A stretch of 64,000 nucleotides of DNA, taken from Schistocephalus solidus (taxonomy: Eukaryota > Platyhelminthes > Cestoda > Diphyllobothriidea > Diphyllobothriidae). Within the stretch, counting starts at the first letter, position 1; each line of letters starts with the position of its first letter. This document shows, piece after piece, positions 55,539 to 64,000 of this stretch. The stretch is from positions 122,131-186,130 of the forward strand of contig WEDG01003376.1 in NCBI GenBank assembly GCA_017591395.1, read 5' to 3'. A model generated the notes under the pieces. That model did not search any database, was not told the origin of the DNA, and saw only the letters and a list, made by a program, of their open reading frames with translations. Both the position numbers and the translations under genes were made by a program.

Positions 55539-56103
55539 GGGGTGTAGGGGTACTAGTTAGGGGCAGCACCACACAGATAGCATTTGGTCGCTCCATTTGT
55601 CTCGTACAGGTGGTGAATGCTCCTGTGGCCGCCTCTAACTGGTACCCAACTCTCACCTGTGGCTCCTCGAAGTTGGGTTCTTCCCAGCGGCCACACCCCG
55701 GGCAACCGTCACGACCGGCGGGCTAAACCAGGTGAGGGTCTCCGGTGTTGTGTGTGCCTCCACACCCGGTATGTCTGACTCCCGAACTTCCCACCTCCCC
55801 CTCTCTTTAAAAGTCCTACGGTGGGGCGACAGCAACCCCGTAGGCGGCCCAGACTAACTCGGGTCGTGACCCATAGTGGAGTTCGGCAGCCGTCTGGGAT
55901 GTCCGAGCAGCCCTATTTAGGGATAGCACTGCTTGCCTCCTCGCGGAGGAAGGGGCTAGAAAATGTGCCCTAAAAAATGCTGGGTCTCACGTCTTCTGCA
56001 GCCGGCCGCGGCTCGCAGATCGCAAACTACGCGGTCGTAAAACTCAAACAAACAACAATACCCCCGTCCCCATCCCCCTCGCCATACTCTCCAGGCTGCT
56101 CGG

Positions 56104-59100
56104 GTGAGTCCACTCACACTAGCAGCCTGGAATGTTCGTTCCCTTTTAGACAATCCTAGGAGCAACCGGCCGGAACGGAGGACGGCGCTAGTCGCTCGGG
56201 AACTGGCGCGCTACAAGGTGGACATTGCTGCTCTCAGCGAGACCCGATTCTCTGAGCAGGGTCAGCTGGAGGAGGTGGGGGCCGGCTACACCTTCTTCTG
56301 GAGCGGCCGGCCAAAGGCAGAGCGACGCGACGCTGGTGTTGCCTTTGCCATCCGTAACGACATCGTGGGACGTCTGCCCTGTCTGCCGCAGGGTATCAAT
56401 GATCGCCTGATGAGCCTCCGCCTGCCTCTTCGGGGAGACCAGTTCGCCACCATCATCAGCGCCTACGCTCCCCCAATGACGAGCTCTGATGCGGCGAAGG
56501 ACAAATTCTACGAGGACCTGCACGCCTTGCTGGCGACTGTGCCGAAAGAGGACAAGTTAATTGTCCTTGGTGACTTCAATGCCCGCGTCGGGACGGACCA
56601 CGCTGCCTGGCAGGGAGTGCTGGGTCCCCACGGTCTCGGTAGCTGCAACGATAACGGCCTCCTTCTTCTGCGCACGTGTGCGGAACACCGTCTCCTGCTG
56701 ACCAACACCTTCTTCCGCCTTCCGACGCGGGAGAAGGCCACGTGGATGCACCCTCGGTCGCGGCGCTGGCATCTGCTGGACTATGTTCTCGTCCGGAGGC
56801 GAGATCGACAGGACGTGCTGGTAACCAAGGCGATCCGCGATGCCGATGGTTGGACAGATCACCGCCTCGTCATCTCCCAGATGAGGCTCCGACTGCAACC
56901 CCGACGAAGGCCCCAAGGTAAGAGGCCGCCATGTAAGTTAAATACTCTTTTATTAAATTTGCCTGCTCACTGTTTTGATTTCAGCAACCAAATAACCGAG
57001 AAACTGGAGGACCTGCATGCTCCAGATGATAACGCTACCGTGGAGACACGATGGTGTCAACTGCGAAATGTCATCCAGTCCACCGCCCTCGATGTACTCG
57101 GACGCGCACACCGTCGACACCAGGACTGGTTTGACGACAATGACGCCGACATCAGCAACTTACTCGCGGAGAAGAATAGACTACACAAAGCCTACATGGA
57201 CCTTCGGACTGACGCCACCAAAGCAGCCTTTTCAGATGCCGGCGCCTTGTACAACAACGGCTGCGGGAGATGCAGGATGCCTGGATGATCCGAAAGGCTG
57301 AGGAAATCCAGGGGTATGCGGACCGCAATGAAATGAAAAACTTTTCAAAGCCATCAAGGCCATCTACGGCCCGTGTATCAAGGGGTCCGCACCGCTGCTC
57401 AGCTCTGACGGCACAACACTGCTGACAGAGAAATCGCAAATTCTGAAGCGCTGGGCCGAGCACTTCAGAAGTGTCCTTAATTGCTCATCAGCCATCTCCG
57501 ATGCTGCCATTGACCGGCTCCCTCAAGTGGACACGAACAATGACCTGGATCTGCCGCCTTCCCTACCAGAAACCATCCGGGCCGTGCAGCAGATTTCCAG
57601 CGGTAAAGCACCGGGATCCGACGCAATCCCACCGGAAGTCTACAAGCACGGTGGGCCCCGGCTGATGGCAGAACTCACAACACTCTTCCAGGAGATGTGG
57701 CGCCAAGGACAAGTTCCTCAGGATTTCAAAGACGCGACCATCGTCCATCTCTACAAACGGAAGGGGAACCGGCAACTCTGTGATAATCACAGAGGCATCT
57801 CGTTGCTCAACATCGCCGGGAAGATCTTCGCCCGTATCCTTCTCAATCGTCTTAACGGTCACCTAGAGCAGGGCCTGCTCCCGGAAAGCCAATGTGGCTT
57901 CCGCCGACACCGCGGAACAACCGATATGATCTTTGCCGCCCGCCAGCTACAAGAGAAGTGTCAGGAGATGCGAACTCACCTATACACTACCTTCGTGGAT
58001 CTAACGAAAGCCTTTGACACGGTGAATCGTGACGGACTGTGGAAAGTCATGCAGAAATTTGGCTGTCCTGAGCGGTTCACGCACATGGTGCGTCAGCTTC
58101 ATGACGGGATGACGGCGCGCGTCACTGACAACGGGACGGTATCCGAAGCATTCGCAGTGACCAACGGAGTGAAGCAGGGCTGCGTACTGGCCCCCACCCT
58201 CTTCAGTCTCATGTTCTCGGCTATGCTGATGGACGCCTACCGTGATGAGCAGCCTGGTATCCGCATCGCCTACAGAACTGACGGGCACCTTCTCAACAGT
58301 CGGCGTATGCAGGCTCCAACGCGCGTGTCTACGACTACAGTCCATGACTTGCTCTTCGCGGACGACTGCGCCCTTAACACCGTGACGGAGGAGGACATGC
58401 AAAGGAGCATGGACCTCTTCGCCGAAGGCTGCGCCGATTTCGGATTAACAATCAGTACAGCCAAAACGGTTGTCATGCACCAGCCGCCACCCAGCGCGGA
58501 ATACAATGCTCCTCGAATCAATGTCAACGGTGCTCAACTCAAAAACGTGGAAACCTTCGCTTATCTAGGAAGCACGATGTCGCGCAACACGAGAATCGAT
58601 GACGAGGTTGCCCAACGGATCTCCAAAGCTAGTCAGGCCTTCGGCCGGCTGCAGGCCTCCGTGTGGAATCGCCACGGTATTCACCTGAACACCAAACTGA
58701 AGATGTACAAGGCCGTCGTCTTGACGACACTCCTTTACGGAGCGGAAACCTGGACCGTCTACTCGAACCAAGCCAGGAAGCTGAATCACTTTCATCTCAG
58801 CTGCCTCCGCAGAATACTGAAGCTGAGATGGCAAGACAGGATACCGGACACGGAAGTCCTGGAGCGGACCGGAATCCTCAGCATCCATGCCATGCTGAGG
58901 CAAGTGCAACTGCGATGGAGCGGCCACCTGGTAAGAATGGACGACGAGCGACTACCCAAACGACTTTTCTACGGAGATGTCGCTACGGGTTCTCGCCGGC
59001 AGGGAGGTCAAAACGACGCTACAAGGACACTTTGAAGAAATCGCTGAAGCAACTGCAAATCAACTCGGCGACCTGGGAGGACCTCGCCCAGGATAGACCG

Positions 59101-60038
59101 GCATGGAGAAGATCAGTGAAGACTGGTTCAGCAATCTACGAGGCCAACCGGATCGCCGCCGCCAAGACCAAAAGAGCGGCACGAAAGTCACCAGCGCCCC
59201 GGACCAACACCGCCAATGCCCAGGCCCTGCCAACATGCCCGCGCTGTCAACGCATCTTCCGCGCGCGAATCGGCCTGGTCGGACATCTTCGGACGCAATG
59301 CACCAACAATCCGACAATTCCAATTTCTACGTCAAATTCTGCCAACCCTCCTTCTGACTCCCCACCCTCACTCCTGGCATCAATTCCATTACTCCCACCA
59401 TCATAGAGACCACATCCATCTACTCATCGCCTGTTACCCCCACCACCGCAACCACCACCGCCTTCGCCTTCACTACCACCACAACCACCATCAGCGATGG
59501 GGAATCTCTCCTAAGCTGTACTCAATGCGACCGCACATTCACCTCACGCATCGGCCTGGTCGGTCACTTGCGAATACATCGTACAGAGACCGGTGAGCCA
59601 GTGCCTGGAACACCATCACACAGCAGAGATCGTCGCCTCCACTGCCCTCACTGTCCTCGCGCATTCACTCATCGCATGGGCCTATTCGGTCACATGCGCA
59701 TCCATGACAGCGGAATTCACCACAATGCCGACAACACCGATACACCATGCACACCCTCCGCTCCTGCCATTCTTAGCGCCCCTGCCACCCCCACTACCAT
59801 GAATGACATCGCCCCAGCCTCTACCGATTTCTCCTGCCCACACTGCGCCCGCAACTTCAACTCACGCATCGGCCTGGTCGGTCACCTGCGAATCCATCGC
59901 ACGGAGGCTGGTGAACCAGTGCCTGGGGCTCCGACATACAGTCGACGCGCCCGCCTTCACTGCCCTCACTGCTCCCGCACATTTACACACCGCATGGGCC
60001 TATTAGGACACATGCGCCTCCACGACAACCTCCGGTAA
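56104..60038 (+). pseudogene. RTE-like pol, copy 2: frameshifted, with a 5-finger C-terminus
   Basis: Aligned by eye to copy 1, the frame is lost near 57,235 (one base missing after AAAGCAGCCTTT), disturbed again near 57,340, lost near 59,010 (GGTCAAAACGACGC against GGTCAAGTACGACGC) and near 59,365, with a stop at 59,404. Within each open segment the endonuclease motifs ([16 protein letters not shown]) and RT motifs ([33 protein letters not shown]) are intact. The C-terminal part has five finger units: [76 protein letters not shown] and CPHCSRTFTHRMGLLGHMR. Copy 1 has only three. The gene cannot make a full protein as sequenced. Confidence 0.9.
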
Positions 60039-60124
60039 ACCACCGGAGGCTAAGCTACATCAGCGCACACTACCTACACCAATACATCGACAACACCCTC
60101 ACAATCACCATTTACCAGGTATAT

Positions 60125-60145
60125 CACGGTTTCCTAGAAACCGTG
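60125..60145 (+). other. Perfect hairpin in the LINE 3' UTR (copy 2)
   Basis: Identical to the copy 1 hairpin: CACGGTTT, a 5-nt loop and AAACCGTG. Confidence 0.6.
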
Positions 60146-61609
60146 GCTGAAGACTGCCAATCTGACGCTTCCACCAGACCACGCCGTCGGCTCAGTGTAT
60201 GTGCTGTGTGTGTCGAGTGGCTGACCAGTGGACTGGGAGTCAGACGGCGATGGCTGCTCCATATCCCCTGAGTTTGTGAATCCTGGTGTGTGCGTTATGG
60301 GGGCCAGGTCGTGCTGTGGCGCGCGAAGACGGGTACGCCGATCCGTCAGCCAATGCGCCCACTCCCACATCAGGCAACTGACCGGCTCGGACGGTAGTCT
60401 GACTGGTGGGGGTGAGGGAAAGTGAGGTCGACAGCTCAGCGCATATTCCTCACTATAAACAATCTGACGCGCTTGAAACTATCACGGTGCGCTAAAAGCC
60501 GTGGCTTGGAAGGTTGCCAACTGACGGGATAACTCGGACCGCGTGGTCAGCCCAATGTGTGTTTTGTGTGGAGTGGCTGACTGGCGGACTGAGAGTCAGG
60601 CTGCAATGGCTCCTTCTTAATGTGGTCTTTATGGCACTCCCACTCTGTGGGATCCGAGCCAGGTGTGGTGGCACGCCCAGGGGCGGCTCCGGCCGCACCA
60701 GCCACCTGCGCCCTCTCCCATCTCCGGTCTTCTTGACTGTGTCATGAGACCGGGCTCAGGTGGGGGAGGAGAAGAGAGTGCGGTAACGTTGAGTGCCGCG
60801 GTTGGAAGGTTGCCAACTGACAATTACACTCAGACCTCGCAGTTTGTCCAATGTGTGTTGTGTGGAGTGGCTGACTGGTGGTCTGAGAGTCAGGCTGCGA
60901 TGGCTCCTTCTTAACGTGACCTCTGGCTATCTCACACATGTGAGATGTAAGCCGTTCAACCCCCTGTTGTGTGAAATCCTGGTGCTTGTGTTTGGGGGGC
61001 CAGGTCGTGTACGTAGTACACGTAGACGAGGTCACCAGCAGCTGCGCCCGCTTCCGCATCAGACAACTGATCGGCTCGGACAGTTGTCTGATTGTGGTGG
61101 TGGGGAGAGTGTGAGGTCGAGAGCTCAGCGTATTTTCCTCACTATAAACAATCTGACGCGCTTGAAACTATCATGGTGGGCTAAAAGCCGGGGCTTGGAA
61201 GGTTGCCAACTGACGGGATAACTCAGACCACGTGGTCAGCCCAATGTGTGTTTTGTGTGGAGTGGCTGACTGGCGGACTGAGAGTCGAGTTGCAATGGCT
61301 CCTTCTTAATGTGGCCTTTATGGCACTCCCACTCCGTGGGATCCGTGCCAGGTGTGGTGGCACGCACAGAGGCGGCTCCAGCCGCTCCAGCCACCTGTGC
61401 CCTCTCCCATCTCCGGTCTTCCTGACTCTGTCTTGACACCGGTCTCAGATGGGGGAGGAGGAGCGAGTGCGGTAGCTGCAGCACAAGGCTACTATCACTT
61501 AAAACTAATTCACGTGCAAGTCACTGTCCCTGCTCCACCCTTCCATGGAGCATACGGTGGACATAGTCGAACTACGACGGTCGAACTGTCGGGTTTGTGT
61601 GTGTGTTTA

Positions 61610-64000
61610 CACAGCGAAGGGAATATTGTCAGACGGTTGATCCCTTGAAGGTTGAGGGTCGTTGATCATCGGGTATTCGACTACCATCATAGTTGCTGGA
61701 GTCGGTAAGGGAAAGGAAAGTGAACGTGTTTTTAAAAACCCCGCTAGTTTCGGTCCGTCCTGTATGTTTTCTCGTGAGTTTGGGCACTGTCCTCAGTGCC
61801 TACGCCAACAGTAGGTAACGAGATTACTACTTCAACGGCAACGGGGGAACTTAATCAATGTGTAAGATGGGTAGAATGTCAGGTGAACACGAGGGGAGTC
61901 GACCGCAGTATGGTTTGAATTTTGAAAAATGGGCTGTAAATGGGCTAGCCTGGGGTTAAACTACATCCATAACCAGGAAGTTGGAAGGGAGAAAAGTGTG
62001 TAAATGATGAAGGAGCCCCGCGAGGGGTGGTGAAACTTAGAGGCCGTGCCACGGGGTGGTACTGTGTTGAAGTGGAAGACTAAGTCACCAGTTGGAAGGG
62101 TTGTCCAGAACCTGTACGTGCATTGTTCATTTTTTAATGTGTTGAAGAAGCTTTTATAGAGGACCGGGCTGCATTTTGTGCTTGTGGAATAACTTGAAAG
62201 AGGTGTGTGCCATATTCAGTGGTTATCGTTGGGTCTGCAGTGTGTAGAGGGTGGTTTAAATCGCTTGGAAGGAGTAAGTCGCGTCCTGTGTTCTATAAAT
62301 GTGGTGTAAAACCGCTAGTGGAGTGTGTTGAACCCCAGTATGCTAGTAATCAGATGGGAAGGTGGGCATCCCAACCGTGATTAAGAGCTTCTTGTAGGAA
62401 AGCTAGGAGTATGTTTTTAAGAGTCGGGTTGGTTCTCTTGACCAACCCATTGCCTTCTGGTTAGTATGGAGTTGTACGTGTTTTGTGGACATAAAGTAAT
62501 TGACAAACTTCTTAAAATAGCCCTGAGTCAAAATTTGAACATCAATCTGAATGGAATGGCAGGGGTTCACCTCAATGAAAAACCCATTCGAGGGTAATGG
62601 CGTTTGCCACGGATTGGGGGTCTTGGTGAAACAGAAGTATCGCTTCGACCCATTTAGTGAAGTAATCTATCATGAATAATATGTACTCGTAACCCCGTAC
62701 AGATATTTGCAAAGGTCCCATGATGTCGAGACCAACGCGTTCGCCCGAGAAACCAGTTATCAACGGTTGCATGGGTGCCCTTGGCAATGGGATAGGAGAT
62801 TTAAAGGTAACACACGTGTTGCAAAACATACAACTACAGGTGGGGCTACCAAAAGCGAGTATGAGCTGTCAGCTCTGTTTGTTTCTTTCCTCTTTGTCCT
62901 AACTCTTTATGGAAGTCTTTCAACACACTTTGGGCAATCGAAACAGGTACTACGGGACGTAAAAATTTTGCAAATTGTTCGTGGTAAAAAAGGATATCGT
63001 TTTATAGTGTGAGGTGCAGCCATTGATAGAGGAGGTGTCTTATACCTTGGCTGGAACCGAGCATCTCTTTTGAAGTTAACTTACGCTTGCCCTGTAAAAT
63101 TTGCTGGTTCTCAGTGTCCTGGTCTCTCTGTTGACCTGGATACAACACATCTCTTGTCTGTTCTTCCACAATAATTGAGTTTACTTTCGGTTCTGGCATG
63201 TCATCTTTTGTTGGTGTAGTGGACCTTAGGCGGGATAAAGCGTATACGTTCGTATGCTTTGAACCTGGGTGGTATTGACATTTGAAGTCGAAGTCTTGCA
63301 GGATTTCTTGCCAATGGGCTAGCTGGTCGAGTGAGTCTCTGAATGACTGTAGCCATTTATGTGTCCTGTGATCGGTGCCTAGCAAGAAGCGCCTGCCTCT
63401 CAGAAAATTTGAAAATGTCGAACGAACGCAACGATAGCCAACAATTCCCGTTGTAACGTGCAGTAGTTTCGTTGTATCTTCGAGGGTGTGTACCTGGCAA
63501 AGCAGATAGGGTGTTATTACCTATGGTTATCTGTCTGGGAGAAGACGGCTCCAATTGCGAAACTGCTAGCGTCAGTATCCTGGATGAAAGGTGGAGCTTC
63601 AGTTTGTGTATTTGGTAACGCAAAGACGGGTGCTGAACATAGTGCTGATTTTAGGGTACGGAAAGCCTCGTCGAATTCAGGGGTCTATTTAAAGGTTCTG
63701 CCATTCTCTGTCAGTTTATGGAAATGGTGGATGTGCACGTGAGAGCTACGGATAAACCGGCGGTAGTATGACGCTAACCCGACGAAACTCCGCACTTGAG
63801 TTTGGTTCATCGGGGTCGTCAAGTTTTTGAATTTGGTTTATCTTTTGGGATCGTAGCAATCTGTCACAGCGATAAACGATAGCCAAAAAGCTTACCTATG
63901 GTCTTAAAAAGACGCATTTGCTAGGGTGCGGTGTTAGTTCAGCAATTCTGAGGGTTGTGAAGACTATATTTAGGTTGGCGTTGTGTTCCTTTATGGTGCG
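61610..64000 (-). mobile_element. Ty3/gypsy-like LTR retrotransposon pol, decayed, running off the right edge
   Basis: On the minus strand, from the right edge downwards: an RT-connection segment at about 63,840-63,650 (QTQVRSFVGLASYYRRFIRS; PEFDEAFRTLKSALCSAPVF); RNase H at about 63,600-63,230 (DTDASSFAIGAVFSQ; LLAIVAFVRHFQIF; LGTDHRTHKWLQSFRDSLDQ; HPGSKHTNVYALSRLRS); and integrase at 62,829-62,220 (ERVGLDIMGPLQISVRG, DYFTKWVEAILL, then S-D before a stop, then TTPY-stop-PEGNGLVKRTNPTL, and THSTSGFTPHL). Several in-frame stops interrupt the integrase and the RNase H region changes frame. The catalytic Glu of integrase is Lys here. Between about 62,200 and 61,610 only a weak integrase tail (VPPRGTASKFHHP) is seen; no LTR could be defined. 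It is dead. Confidence 0.82.

Larger units (their letters stand above)
55539..61609 (+). mobile_element. RTE-like non-LTR retrotransposon, copy 2 (full leader, ORF frameshifted, 5 zinc fingers)
   Basis: The 5' end at 55,539 matches the end of the antisense copy at window position 615, so this leader (55,539-56,103) looks complete. The ORF region 56,104-60,038 is highly similar to copy 1 but broken. The 3' UTR (60,039-61,609) contains the hairpin at 60,125 and four modules where copy 1 has two: first-type at about 60,120-60,478, second-type at about 60,479-60,785, first-type variant at about 60,786-61,150 and second-type at about 61,151-61,609. It ends in GACGGTCGAACTGTCG and a short (GT)n. 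It lies head to tail behind copy 1 with only the SINE-like unit between. Confidence 0.88.

Overview
This is a eukaryotic window, most probably from a flatworm and, within flatworms, a diphyllobothriid-type tapeworm. The case rests on three host genes with a mixture of 31-69 bp micro-introns and kilobase introns, and on a dense load of CR1-like, RTE-like, Penelope-like and Ty3/gypsy-like elements. The species call is inference: the abundant RTE-like family at the right end looks like one I associate with Spirometra/Schistocephalus-type genomes, and no search was run.

Layout. 1-5.3 kb is repeat-rich: the 5' end of an antisense RTE-like element running off the left edge (1-615), then three decayed CR1-like LINE fragments. 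5.3-8.1 kb shows nothing recognisable. 8,091-16,902 (+) is a 13-exon SUGP1/SF4 splicing-factor gene (SURP + G-patch) carrying one apparent 2-nt deletion. Only about 0.6 kb downstream, 17,494-29,448 (+) is a Beclin-1/Atg6 autophagy gene, whose introns hold a tRNA-like SINE, a LINE tail, a terminal-inverted-repeat element and a head-to-head pair of Penelope-like elements. 29.4-31.4 kb is a convergent intergenic region with an inverted SINE cluster. 31,413-48,214 (-) is an importin-13-type karyopherin gene (11 exons found, first coding exon missing); its introns contain LINE, SINE, Penelope-like and telomere-like TIR elements.

50.5-61.6 kb holds two head-to-tail RTE-like non-LTR retrotransposons with an unusual C-terminal C2H2 zinc-finger array. 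Copy 1 has an unbroken 3.6-kb ORF with all catalytic motifs and 3 fingers. Copy 2 is frameshifted but has 5 fingers. Between them sits a SINE-like unit sharing the 3' end of the LINE. 61.6-64 kb is a decayed Ty3/gypsy-like pol on the minus strand.

The host genes are unrelated housekeeping functions: pre-mRNA splicing, autophagy/PI3-kinase complex, and nuclear transport. SUGP1 and Beclin are close enough, with a splice acceptor 2 nt before the Beclin ATG, that a trans-spliced dicistronic arrangement is possible. The least described material is in the repeats: the RTE-like zinc-finger array that differs in length between copies, the SINE/LINE shared tail, and a family of roughly 340-360 bp TIR elements whose interior is degenerate telomere-like repeat.
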